From NCBI GenBank assembly GCA_032622095.1, contig CP136068.1:56380025-56444024 (forward strand): DNA of 64,000 bases, read 5' to 3'. Below are positions 12,501 through 23,260 of this stretch, piece after piece. Source of the stretch: Siphonodentalium dalli (taxonomy: Eukaryota > Mollusca > Scaphopoda > Gadilida > Siphonodentaliidae). Made by a program: the position numbers and the translations under genes. Under the pieces are notes generated by a model that did no database searches, was not told where the DNA came from, and saw only the letters and a list, made by a program, of their open reading frames with translations. Within the stretch, counting starts at the first letter, position 1, and each line of letters starts with the position of its first letter.

Positions 12501-14530
12501 CCGACACGACCGTGGTCGCGGTTTAGAGAAGCTCAGAGCACCCGTTCTCCAATCTCAAATCACCTCAAAGGCACGGCGTGGGTTAATCAAGTGATTATTT
12601 AATGAGCGTTTGTTTTTGACGCATCTCTATAAAGAGCGTCTGTTTGCCATTCAACGTTATTCGCATCTGCAGAATTATACGGGAACGCAAACGTTATCGC
12701 TCGAAATTTATTCCCTGCGAGCACGGATGGCGCGCTTTGTTTTTACAGTATATACCTTCGGTATATACCGAAATCATCCCACATAATCACGAATATAGCA
12801 TCAGATTTCTCCCCAGATATACCGTTATAAAGCTACTGGAATCTGCCAATCTACGGGAAATTCCAGGGAATGCCGATTGAGCTCAAACTTGCTACCTACG
12901 GGAAGTGTCATATATATGAGTGTGTCCTTTATAGACTCTAACCGATTCAGCTCGACCGATCGGGACGAAACTTGGTACGTGAGTGTAGTTTGACCAGGTG
13001 GTCGTATTGGCGAGCCCGTGCGACGCCCGTGCAGCGCATGCGCAGACGAGATATCGGAAACGGGTGGAGCTATCGACTTGAAATTTGGTATGTGAATGTA
13101 TCTTGCCCCGGATACGAATGTTATCGGGTCGCCGAGCCCGTGCGACGCCAGATTCGCGCATGCGCAGACCAGATCTCGGAAACGGGTGGAGCTATCGACT
13201 TGAAATTTTGTTTTTGAGTAGCCCGGTCCTGTACGGGGTTACATTGAAAAACTAAAATTAATGGATCGACCAAAGCCATGGGACGAATGCCGCCAGTGGC
13301 GGGCTAACCTGCTAGTCTATCTATACTATATATTTTGAGACTTCGTATATATGTGTGTGTGTACTTCATAGAATCCAAAACGCGTGTAAAGATTGAGCTC
13401 AAACTTCCTATGTAAGTGTCAAATCCCACCGACACGACCGTGGTCGCGGTTTCGAGAAGCTCAGAGCACCCGTTCTCCAATCTCAAATCACCGCAAAGGC
13501 ACGGCGGGGGTTAATCAAGTGATTATTTAATGAGCGTTTGTTTTTGACGCATCTCTATAAAGAGCGTCTGTTTCCCATTCAACGTTATTCGCATCTGCAG
13601 AATTATACGGGAACGCAAACGTTATCGCTCGAAATTTATTCCCTGCGAGCACGGATGGCGCGCTTTGTTTTTACAGTATATACCCTCGGTATATACCGAA
13701 ATCATCCCACATAATCACGAATATAGCATCAGATTTCTCCCCAGATATACCGTTATAAAGCTACTGGAATCTGCCAATCTACGGGAAATTCCAGGGAATG
13801 CCGATTGAGCTCAAACTTGCTACCTACGGGAAGTGTCATATATATGAGTGTGTCCTTTATAGACTCTAACCGATTGAGCTCGACCGATCGGGACGAAACT
13901 TGGTACGTGAGTGTAGTTTGACCAGGTGGTCGTATTGGCGAGCCCGTGCGACGCCCGTGCAGCGCATGCGCAGACGAGATATCGGAAACGGGTGGAGCTA
14001 TCGACTTGAAATTTGGTATGTGAATGTATCTTGCCCCGGATACGAATGTTATCGGGTCGCCGAGCCCGTGCGACGCCAGATTCGCGCATGCGCAGACCAG
14101 ATCTCGGAAACGGGTGGAGTTATCGACTTGAAATTTTGTTTTTGAGTAACCCGGTCCTGTACGGGGTTACATTGAAAAACTAAAATTAATGGATCGACCA
14201 AAGCCATGGGACGAATGCCGCCAGTGGCGGGCTAACCTGCTAGTACTATATATTTTGAGACTTCGTATATATATATGTGTGTATATATGTACTTCATAGA
14301 ATCCAAAACGCGTGTAAAGATTGAGCTCAAACTTCCTATGTAAGTGTCAAATCCCACCGACACGACCGTGGTCGCGGTTTAGGGAAGCTCAGAGCACCCG
14401 TTCTCCAATCTCAAATCACCTCAAAGGCACGGCGTGGGTTAATCAAGTGATTATTTAATGAGCGTTTGTTTTTGACGCATCTCTATAAAGAGCGTCTGTT
14501 TGCCATTCAACGTTATTTGCATCTGCAGAG
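9541..14530. repeat. 928-bp satellite array with A/B alternation
   Basis: About 5.4 units with a 928-bp spacing: equivalent segments start at 10188, 11116, 12044, 12972 and 13900. Units alternate between two variants. A units (near 9591, 11448, 13304) read TAGTCTATCTATACTATA and GGCGGGGGTTAATC. B units (near 10530, 12385, 14240) read TAGTACTATATA, GGCGTGGGTTAATC and a longer (TA)n(TG)n tract. The true period is therefore a 1856-bp dimer, a higher-order repeat. Each unit holds two CGCATGCGCA boxes. The many small frames are by-products of repetition. Confidence 0.92.
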
Positions 14531-15347
14531 AGATATACGGAACATACATTAAATTTAAAAAACATTTGTTTTTGACCAACCCTGCGAGCACGGATGGCGC
14601 GCTTTGTTTTTACATAATATAGTTATATACCGAAATCATCCCAGATAATCACGAATATAGCATCAGATATACCGTTATAAAGCTACTGGAATCTGCCAAT
14701 CTACTATTAATATGTGTGTATATATGTGGGTACTTCATAGAATCGAAAACGCGTGTAGGAACGGGCATCCCCACGGCAATGTCGGCAAATATATATGAGT
14801 GTGTCCTTTATAGACTCGAACCGATTGAGCTCAAACTTGCTAAATATTTACTGGGAAATTCCAGGCAATGCCGATTGAGCTCAAACTTGCTACCTACGGG
14901 AAGTGTCATATATATGTGTGTGTCCTTTATAGACTCGAACCGATTGAGCACAAACTTGCTAAATACGGGAAGTGTCATGGACGGGTTCATTGAAAAACAA
15001 AAAAAAATTGGGTAAAATTGAAAAACAAAATTAAAAAGGCACAATTAACTCCTTGAAAAATTGAAAAAAATCGGGTAAAATTTAAAAACAAAAAATTCAA
15101 TTAAAAAGTTAAAAAAGCACAATTAACTCATTGAAAAACAAAATAATTAACTCATTGAAAAACAAAAAATTAAATTAAAATTGTCATGTTTCTGACTATT
15201 GCCGAAATTTGCTGCAAATGCAGCACAAGTGTCTCGGAACCTGTTGCAATTGCTTTTTCGAACAAAGCCATGGGACGAATGCCGCCAGTGGCGGGCTAAC
15301 CTGCTAGTCTACTATATAATTTGAGACTTCCGTATATATATATATAT
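14531..15347. repeat. Degenerate satellite edge and junction with palindrome 2
   Basis: At about 14528 the last satellite unit departs from the consensus, then resumes in pieces: a GCGAGCACGGATGG block at 14584, the 120-bp modules at 14800-14960, and the T-rich minisatellite (as A-rich) at 15000-15180. It ends with a TGAAAAACAAA and CAATTGC segment shared with the left arm of palindrome 1, a GCTAACCTGCTAG head and a (TA)n run, directly abutting palindrome 2 at 15348. Confidence 0.7.
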
Positions 15348-15799
15348 GCGCTCGTTGATGGTTGAAAATCCGGGAGAGTGCTGGGTTTGGTGCAGGTGCG
15401 TTTGGCTGATTTGCTAATTGATTGATTTATTTTTGGGGCTGGCTTTGATGCAGGTTTGGGTGTGGTGCAGGTGCGTTTTGGAATAGGTTGCTTACCCTTT
15501 CCTTTGTCGGTTGAGATTTTCTTCTTGCTTTCTTTCTCTTTCTTGTTTTTTCCTCCGGATTCTCCAATTGTATTTATCAAAATTTCCATTTGTTTTGCGT
15601 TATTTGCGTTAATTATTGCGTTATCCTTTCTTAAATTTTCCATTTGTTTTGTGTTATTTGCCATTTCTTCCTTGTGCGATTTTCGCATCTCGGCCATTTG
15701 GTACGCGTGCGCTTTCTCGTTTCGGTCCATTTTTTGTAGTAGTTGATCAAATTGGTCCTTTAACGATATAAATATGGGATGTTCATGGATTGGATCCAT
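15348..15799 (-). pseudogene. Retrotransposon ORF1 5' fragment (left arm copy)
   Basis: Mirror of the first 452 bp of the gag-like ORF at 31954. On the minus strand it starts at ATG 15799 (MDPIHEHPIF; the right copy has Asp for the second His), runs through a charged helical region and a Lys/Pro-rich region, and is cut at the palindrome edge, after which the frame reads into (TA)n repeat. No ORF2 follows, so it is a fragment. The antisense frame over the same bases is a shadow. Confidence 0.85.
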
Positions 15800-16356
15800 T
15801 TTGCTCGTAACTGTATTGGTCAAATTCGGTGACAAAGTTGTAAAAAATTGAAGTTGGAGCTGCTTGCGGTGTCAGCTCACTAAACAAAAGACCCTATGTT
15901 AATTGCGGTATAAGGCGTTGCAACGTTACAATGGAACTCGAGCGAGGTGTGAAAAATGCCAGGTGCGGGCGAAGAGGTGCGAAATGAGAACAAAGAGATA
16001 CGATACGGATGTAGAGAAGAACTGTAGGCGTTAGATATGTAGATTGCTGTTGACTGGAGAAAAGATTTTGTGCGACTGTCTTCACTGAGAGTCCAGGAGT
16101 GAATGGAATGACCGCAATCGTGTTACATGTACAATTTAAATGAAAGGCACGGGCGCCGCTGAAAACACATCCTTTTTTAGCCAATCACAACGATTATTTA
16201 CGCAACCAAATTACCAGAGTACTCCGTGCAAAGAAATCGAGTACGCCCAATAAGAATTACACCACGAAATGTTTTCTCACCTGAGACCGAAAAAGCGCAG
16301 TATTTCGTTGACTATTGAGTCGAATTATGACCAGAAACTTTCAGTCGTATTACAAA
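15800..16356. other. 5' leader region of the retrotransposon and flank (left copy)
   Basis: Pairs with 31400-31953. As upstream DNA of ORF1 it probably includes the element's 5' UTR and internal promoter. I saw no TATA box at a useful position, as expected for a LINE promoter. An open frame of 96 codons here has a composition like the surrounding DNA and no family motif, so I do not call a gene. Confidence 0.4.
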
Positions 16357-16494
16357 AGAAATAAATACACGGTGTATCGGTGTGTATGTTCAAGTTGTAC
16401 CACAAAATTGATTGTAGGACTCCGCTACGCTACGCTACAGTTTTTTGTGGTACAACTTGACCATACACACCTCTACACCGTGTATTTATTTCTT
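16357..16494. repeat. Hairpin element, arms about 55 bp (left copy)
   Basis: AAATACACGGTGTATCGGTG...TTGTACCACAAAA at 16361-16405 is the reverse complement, with few mismatches, of TTTTGTGGTACAACTTG...CACCGTGTATTTATTT at 16443-16492. The loop of about 35 bp has GCTACGCTACGCTAC. It resembles a small foldback or MITE. The mirror is at 31262-31399. Confidence 0.85.
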
Positions 16495-16529
16495 AAATAT
16501 ATCTTATTTTTATGCTAAGATAATTGCGT

Positions 16530-16930
16530 GGTATTTGTTAGGGTTTCATCGGTATTGCGGTTAACACAAATCCCATATATGGAGATTCCAAATATGGAAA
16601 TTGACTTGCGCATGCGCAGAACATATACAAGGGTCTTACTATAAACGAAGCAATAAGCCATTGATGACAATAAACACCGACGCAGTTAAATAACAGCATT
16701 GCATGTTGGTGTATTGTGTCGTTAAGAGTGTGTTGATGTCTAAATGGATATGATTAACTATTTAAAATTTATTTCGCCTACATATTTCGATAATTATCAG
16801 GTCCATAGTTAGATCATGAAACAATATTTCTGACTTTTGTGTTAAAAGTATTGCTTGGTAATTATCGGGATTGCCGTTTCCTTATATGGAAACTCCTTAT
16901 TTGGAAGTTTCTTGCGCATGCGCAGAATTC
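16530..16930. repeat. Divergent direct repeat with TGCGCATGCGCA boxes (left copy)
   Basis: The segment at 16530-16620 (GGTATTGCGG, then CATATATGGAGATTCCAAATA, then TTGCGCATGCGCAGAA) recurs near 16858-16927 as GGGATTGCCG, TTATATGGAAACTCC and TTGCGCATGCGCAGAA. The mirror is about 30830-31225. Confidence 0.65.
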
Positions 16931-17316
16931 GATGAAGACGTCGCCATTTTTTTATTAGTCCAGAGGCAGAGCAATTTCTATTGACTTCTTTCATTGATTT
17001 AATTTATAATGGCGATGTTATTTGATCAATAATTGTTAATTTTGTGTTGATAACACAATGGTAAGATCAGCAGTTCTGCAAATATCCACCGCACCTGCGA
17101 AGTTGGTTTGTATAATCGCATATTTCAAAGACGCTTTGTTCTGTTGGCGTGTTGCCATTTTCTGCGATTGCTAAATTTACTCAAATTACTGGACTGTCGG
17201 ATTTTTCTTTCGCGATTTACATTTACAAATCAAAATAATGCAAATTCCAAATAAATCCTTTTCTTTTAACGAATATTTCTCCATTCACTATTTGTTATAC
17301 TGATAATAATATTTTA
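16931..17316. other. Unassigned arm DNA
   Basis: No coding, repeat or RNA feature was recognised between the direct repeat and the protease-like ORF. It could hold the start of that ORF, but no convincing in-frame ATG with family sequence was found. Mirror 30440-30829. Confidence 0.35.
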
Positions 17317-17855
17317 TTGCTTTCCGATCACTTTCTTAATCATATTGGTGTACTGTATCACCATGGACCATCGGGCATGGTCAGAGCTGTGAGGGCAAAT
17401 TTACACCAGGGCTGCCAACAGTTTTCACCTTTTAATGGTGTTCAGTGTACAGCAATTGCTTTGGTAGCATTGTTATTTTTTTTCATCTGGCCAGATCAAC
17501 GATCAAAAACCAAAATGATCAACTTGTGAACATTGATGCATATTATTTGGATGGACTGTTAGAACAGGGAACGATTTTGTATTCGCAGTTAGTTCAAAGT
17601 GTACATAGGGACATTCTAAATTCAAACACTGGATATCTTGGACATTATCATTTGCCCGAAAATTTATACCTGTTTAACAATATTTTCCACATCCGATATG
17701 TTCGCGACCAATTTCACGGTGTTGTAAATGGGGATGTAGACATGGTTTTTGGGCAACAATCGTTTCTTGTTCTATTTGTTGTTGTGTATTGCATTACTTT
17801 GATCAAGGTTGCGCTAAGTGTGTTATTCCCACAAAAGGTAAATTTGATGCGTGTT
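17317..17855 (+). pseudogene. Cysteine-protease-like ORF of transposon type, frameshifted (left copy)
   Basis: Two overlapping plus frames together look like one protein. The first contains RANLHQGCQQFSPFNG followed by VQCTAIALVALL (Cys codon 17446-17448). The second, from about 17484, contains NIDAYYLDGLLEQGTILYSQ and ENLYLFNNIFHIRY. An HQG...QCT..AL.ALL block followed by a D/E-G-x-LY block recalls the papain-fold deubiquitinase-like domains (peptidase C76-like) I know from proteins of invertebrate mobile elements. The frames are out of register at a T8 run (17476-17483), which is also present in the mirror. I did not find the expected downstream His motif, so the copy is probably dead or spliced. 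The family call is tentative. Confidence 0.45.
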
Positions 17856-18699
17856 TACATTTCACAATTGGTCTGCCGTGTACAGTCTGCGACGGAATTC
17901 CACATGTCCGAGCGCCATTGATTCCTTAATTACGAGACTAATTAATCGAATGAGGTCAAATTTTCGCATGTAACATGACTCGTATGTTATTCTGCACCAT
18001 TCTGACGAGTGCCGACTTTCATTTCGCATTTTTTTCGTTTTTATCGAAATATAACCATTCTCTATGGAGATCATGTTCCCATGTTAATTTTTTCAACCAA
18101 AAAAAATTCGTTGTTTTGCCAATTTCAAGCTAGTTTATAGCATGGCCACGGCATAATTTGGCCTATTGAGTGATGGTAGACGTTCCTTGAGTGTGCACAA
18201 CAATTTTTGGTCGCAATGAAGCCTACAATCCTGAAATTTGTCAATTTTACTTGGCGTGTGAAGAAAATATTCATTTAAACTTCCAAAATTGGTTGAAATA
18301 TTCTCAACAACATTCAGTTGAATGGTGACATTATTTATATTCACCGACTAACTTCCACGATGAATCAAATTTGTTTTTATTGGTGACAATTATGTCGCGA
18401 GAGATAAAAATGTTAATTTTCTAAAGAAAATGTGAAATTTTAGCTCATTTTAATTAATTTACTGATTAATATTTATTCTGAAGGGTATCGGTGTGGGGCA
18501 AGAGTCTGGCCTGTGCCTTGGGGGTGGAGTGCTGCTCTAATTTCAATTTATATTGATAAAATTGTCGCGAATAATTTGTCGATCAATTAATATTTTTTCA
18601 CATTTGCTTATTATCAAATCTGATGGGTATCGGGTGGGGCAAAATTCTGGCCTGTGCCTTGGGGGGGGGGGGGGGGTTGTGGAGTGCTCCCCAAATTTC
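17856..18699. other. Arm DNA with two short repeats and G-run
   Basis: AAGGGTATCGGTGTGGGGC at 18480 recurs at about 18622 as GATGGGTATCGGGTGGGGC. Both lead to TCTGGCCTGTGCCTTGGGGG, the second with a long G-run at 18660-18677. Frames at 17862-18074 and 18135-18344 (minus) are under 75 codons and have no motif. Mirror 29150-29900. Confidence 0.6.
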
Positions 18700-19228
18700 A
18701 ATTATTGACAAAATATTTATAATCACCGACTAACTTCCACAATGAAATAGATATGTTTTTATTGGTGACAATTATGTCGTGAAAGATTACTATATATGTC
18801 CCATCAATTACTATAGAATTCTGGCACCATCTCTAGAGATAATTCAGATCGTGACCCCCCCCCCCCCCCCATTTTATAGCTTTGGTGCAACAGTACAGTT
18901 CTACAGTTGCGATGCATTATAGGTCAACATTGGTCGTTATCGCTCTGCTAATTAATATCATTTCATCGGTATGAACTCTTAATTCCCCATATAGCCCATC
19001 CTACCCCCCCCCCTCCCCAATTTATCGGTACTTAGGCTTGAACATACCAAGTTCCACTGCATATGGTACACACCAGACATCGCGAAATGTAAACGCGCTT
19101 CAAGCTTCTGAGAAAAACACGGCTACATAGGAAATGTTTGTACAGGAAGATATGTGAGGTGAACTTGTTCAAAAACAAAGAAAGATAGGTCCCAAATCAA
19201 GGTCCCTGTCCAAATCCCCAAATCCACT

Positions 19229-19450
19229 GATGTGAGGTTTAATGATAACTCTATATATCTACATAACCAAAACAAGGATGTGAGGTTTAATGATAACTCC
19301 ATCTACATAACCAATATAAGGATGTGAGGTGTAATGATAACTCCATCTACATAACCAATATAAGGATGTGAGGTTTAATGATATAAACTCGATCTACATA
19401 ACCGATATAAGGATGTGAGGTTTAATGATAACTCCATCCACATAACTAAT
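19229..19450. repeat. 44-bp minisatellite (unit 1, left arm)
   Basis: About five copies of GATGTGAGGTTTAATGATAA followed by CTCCATCTACATAACCAATA. Sister arrays in the same arm are at 20528-20760 and 21838-22070; mirrors are at 25786-26017, 27098-27290 and 28366-28590. Copies differ by a few bases, and spacers are not distinct from repeats. Confidence 0.9.
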
Positions 19451-20527
19451 AAATATGAGTGAATTAAAACAAGTCAACTGACTAAAAATTAATTCCCTGC
19501 AATTTGAATATATACACAGTTTGTTGTGCCCCCCCCCAATGTCCTGTCTCTTTGTATGTATGTCTATCCGTCTAAATTGCTAGAAATGAAATTCCCTGCA
19601 ATTGGTATTTTAGACGATATTTTGAGACCCCAAATGTCCTGTATGTGTGTCTGACACACTTTATGCAACTTTAGGCATATTTGGGGAAAATCCATGATGG
19701 CATCCAATATGGTCGTGGGTGGGAAAGAACGGGAGCGACGATTATCTTAGGCCACACATGCCCTGTCTATCTGGTATTTATGTATGTCTATTTCTGACAT
19801 ACTTCTTGCTATTTTACGCACATTTTTGGCAATTTGGTGGGAGGGACGGAACGGGGGCGACAGCTTCGACGCCGACTGTATTTTACCTGTGGTTGTCGCA
19901 GGGTGTTGCTGGTCTTTGGAACTTTGAAGCTCAAATATGGCGTGGGGGTCTTGGGGGGGGGATGTGGAATGCTACCCAAATTTCAATTATTGACAAAATA
20001 TTTATAATCACCGACTAACTTCCACGATGAAATAGATGTTTTTATTGGTGACAATTATGTCGTGAAAGATTACTATATACGTCCCATCAATTACTATAGA
20101 ATTCTGGCACCATCTCTAGAGATAATTCAGATCGTGATCCCCCCATTTTATAGCTTTGGTGCAACAGTACAGTACTACAGTTGCGATGCATTATAGGTCA
20201 ACATTGGTCGTTATCGCTCTGCTAATTAATATCATTTCATCGGTATGAACTCCTAATTCCCCATATAGCACACCCTACCCCCCTCCATTTATTGGTACTT
20301 AGGCTTGAACATACCAAGTTCAGCTGAATATGGTACACACCAGACATCGCGAACTGAAAACGCACTACAAGCTTGCATTTTCTGAGAAAAACAGATGGAA
20401 ACACGGCTACATAGGAAATGTTTGTACAGGAAGATATGTGAACTCGCATCTGTGAGGTGAACTTGTTCAAACACAAAGAAAGAATGGTCCCAAATCAAGG
20501 TCCCTGTCTAAATCCCCAAATACACTG

Positions 20528-20760
20528 ATGTGAGGTTTAATAATAACTCCATATATCTACATAACCAATACAAGGATGTGAGGTTTAATGATAACTCCAT
20601 CTACATAACCAATATAAGGATGTGAGGTTTAATGATAACTTCATCTACATACCAGTATCCAATTTTAGGATGTGAGGTTTAATGATATAAACTCCATCTA
20701 CATAACCGATATAAGGATGTGAGGTTTAATGATAACTCCATCCACATAACTAATAAATAT
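20528..20760. repeat. 44-bp minisatellite (unit 2, left arm)
   Basis: Five copies, one of which is altered around CAGTATCCAATTTTAGG. The mirror array has four copies. Confidence 0.88.
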
Positions 20761-21837
20761 GAGTGAAATAAAACAAGTCAACTGGCTAAAAATGAAATTC
20801 CCTGCAATTTGAATTTATACACAATTTGTTGTGATCCCCACCCCCCAAATGTCCTGTCTCTTTGTGTGTACATGTCTATCCGTCTAAATTGCTAGAAATG
20901 AAATTCCCTGAAATTGGTATTTTAGACGATTTTTTGTGACCCCAAATGTCCTGTATGTGTATCTGACACACTTTATGCAACTTTAGACATATTTTGGGAA
21001 AATCCATGATGGCATCCAATATGGTCGTGGGTGGGAAAGAACGGGAGCGACGATTATCTTAGGCCACACATGCCCTGTCTATCTGGTATTTATGTATGTC
21101 TATTTATGACATACTTCATGCTATTTTACGCACATTTTTGGCAATTTGGTGGGAGGGACGGAACGGGGGCGACAGCTTCGACGCCGACTGTATTTTACCT
21201 GTGGTTGTCGCAGGGTGTTGCTGGTCTTTGGAACTTTGAAGCTCAAATATGGCGTGGGGGGTCTTGGGGGGTGTGGAATGCTACCCAAATTTCAATTATT
21301 GACAAAATAATTATAATCACCGACTAACTTCCACGATGAAATAGATGTTTTTATTGGTGACAATTATGTCGTGAAAGATTACTATATACGTCCCATCAAT
21401 TACTATAGAATTCTGGCACCATCTCTAGAGATAATTCAGATCGTGATCCCCCCATTTTATAGCTTTGGTGCAACAGTACAGTACTACAGTTGCGATGCAT
21501 TATAGGTCAACATTGGTCGTTATCGCTCTGCTAATTAATATCATTTCATCGGTATGAACTCCTAATTCCCAATATAGCACACCCTACCCCCCCCCCCAAT
21601 TTATTGGTACTTAGGCTTGAACATACCAAGTTCAGCTGCATATGGTACACACCAGACATCGCGAACTGTAAACGCACTACAAGCTTGCATTTTCTGAGAA
21701 AAACAGATGAAAACACGGCTACATAGGAAATGTTTGTACAGGAAGATATGTGAACTCGCATCTGTGAGGTGAACTTGTTCAAACACAAAGAAAGAATAGT
21801 CCCAAATCAAGGTCCCTGTCCAAATCCCCAAATACAC

Positions 21838-22070
21838 TGATGTGAGGTTTAATAATAACTCCATATATCTACATAACCAATACAAGGATGTGAGGTTTAA
21901 TGATAACTCCATCTACATAACCAATATAAGGATGTGAGGTTTAATGATAACTTCATCTACATACCAGTATCCAATTTTAGGATGTGAGGTTTATTGATAT
22001 AAACTCCATCTACATAACCGATATAAGGATGTGAGGTTTAATGATAACTCCATCCACATAACTAATAAAT
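21838..22070. repeat. 44-bp minisatellite (unit 3, left arm)
   Basis: Same array and same altered copy as unit 2, showing that units 2 and 3 are closer to each other than to unit 1. Confidence 0.88.
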
Positions 22071-22580
22071 ATGAGTGAAATAAAACAAGTCAACTGGCTA
22101 AAAATGAAATTCCCTGCAATTTGAATTTATACACAATTTGGTGTGACCCCCGCCCCCCAAATGTCCTGTCTCTTTGTGTGTACATGTCTATCCGTCTAAA
22201 TTGCTAGAAATGAAATTCCCTGCAATTGGTATTTTAGACGATTTTTTGTGACCCCAAATGTCCTGTATGTGTATCTGACACACTTTATGCAACTTTAGAC
22301 ATATTTTGGGAAAATCCATGATGGCATTCAATATGGTCGTGGGTGGGAAAGAACGGGAGCGACGATTATTTTAGGCCACACATGTCCTGTCTGTCTGGTA
22401 TTTATGTATGTCTATTTCTGACATACTTCATTCTATTTTACGCACATTTTTGGCAATTTGGCGGGAGGGACGGAACGGGGGGCGACAGCTTCGACGCCGA
22501 CTGTATTTTACCTCTGGCTGTCGCAGGGTGTTGCTGGTCTTTGGAACTTTGAAGCTCAAAGATTGCGTGGGGGTCTTTGC

Positions 22581-23159
22581 GCGATACATACATGTAATAC
22601 ATACATGTAAGATGCCACACAGGCACAAAAACTTTATTGCTGCAACACGGATGCGAAAAGGTTAAAGGTGCTCAATCTGATTCGATAGTGCCCCCCATAT
22701 AATCGGATTCAAAAAAGATTTTTACAAATGCCACTTCGGTTATCAATTGATTAATTGCTAAAAAATATTCCTAAGCACTGTACTATAGTACAAAATTGCC
22801 TGAAAGGTGTTATTTATCAACATGTTGTTCGGTGAAATTTGGCCTTATTATCCACATAAAGCCTCTTCATTTTATTTATCCATCTTCATTCGCAATTTGG
22901 TCCGATATCAGCAACTTGTCAACTAGGGGAGGCCAAATTCACATTTGATAACCAATTACGCCTAAAAGCTTCAGCGTAATTCAGATTTCCATTACACTTA
23001 AGTTTAATAGCATTGCAATTTAGCATAATTCAAATTCCATATTTCAAAACTCTCATGGAGCTGAAATAGAAGCAGCCAATTACTGATGCTAGTAACTTTT
23101 AATATATATCTATACCTTAGATGATACCATTATATGTAAGGTAGTAAGTCTGAAAACCT
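22581..23159. other. Single-copy-looking inner arm DNA
   Basis: AT-rich. No coding or repeat feature was recognised apart from the mirror at 24697-25275. A nine-base ACATACATG pair lies near 22587-22610. Confidence 0.5.
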
Positions 23160-23260
23160 ATTACGTTTAAGCATAATGGCACTACACTTAAGCGTAGTAG
23201 AGTTGTGAGTGAGGTTATTATGCTTAAGTATAAGTGTATTACGCTTAAGCATAATTAACT
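23160..23260. repeat. Cluster of short GCTTAAGC palindromes (left)
   Basis: TTACGTTTAAGCATAATGG, ACACTTAAGCGTAGTAG, TTATGCTTAAGTATAAG and TTACGCTTAAGCATAATT are near-palindromic words about 25-30 bp apart, at the inner edge of the arm. Weaker versions lie at 22960-23030. A similar cluster lies at 48833-49115. Confidence 0.75.

Larger units (their letters stand above)
18700..22580. repeat. Tandem 1.3-kb units, three copies (left arm)
   Basis: A unit starting at TTATTGACAAAATATTTATAATC recurs at about 18704, 19994 and 21296 (spacing 1290 and 1302). Each unit holds the block GCTATAAAATGGGGG or its complement, a C/G homopolymer of variable length, a 44-bp minisatellite, and a GC-richer end with GGGAGGGACGGAACGGGGG. 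The third unit is cut at about 22580. Open frames of 70-105 codons recur once per unit with frame-shifting differences, so I treat them as non-coding. Confidence 0.9.
15348..23240. repeat. Palindrome 2, left arm
   Basis: Reverse complement of 24616-32405. The outer edge is sharp: GCGCTCGTTGATGG at 15348 pairs with CCATCAACGAGCGC ending at 32405, and the flanks beyond are unrelated. The inner edge is near TAAGTGTAT at 23240. The sum of paired coordinates is 47753-47756 over the outer 3 kb, and near 47815 and 47857 further in, after gains and losses of repeat units. The arms are close but not identical (one missense change in ORF1, homopolymer length changes, one 44-bp unit). Confidence 0.95.

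Noticed and set aside
10188-14145. Recurring 81- and 89-codon frames on both strands every 928 bp
   Set aside because: They are copies of a satellite unit; the two strands mirror each other and variants differ without codon bias.
19229-19450. Regular direct repeats resembling a CRISPR array
   Set aside because: The 44-bp units abut without unique spacers and vary gradually; the context is a eukaryotic repeat. It is a minisatellite.
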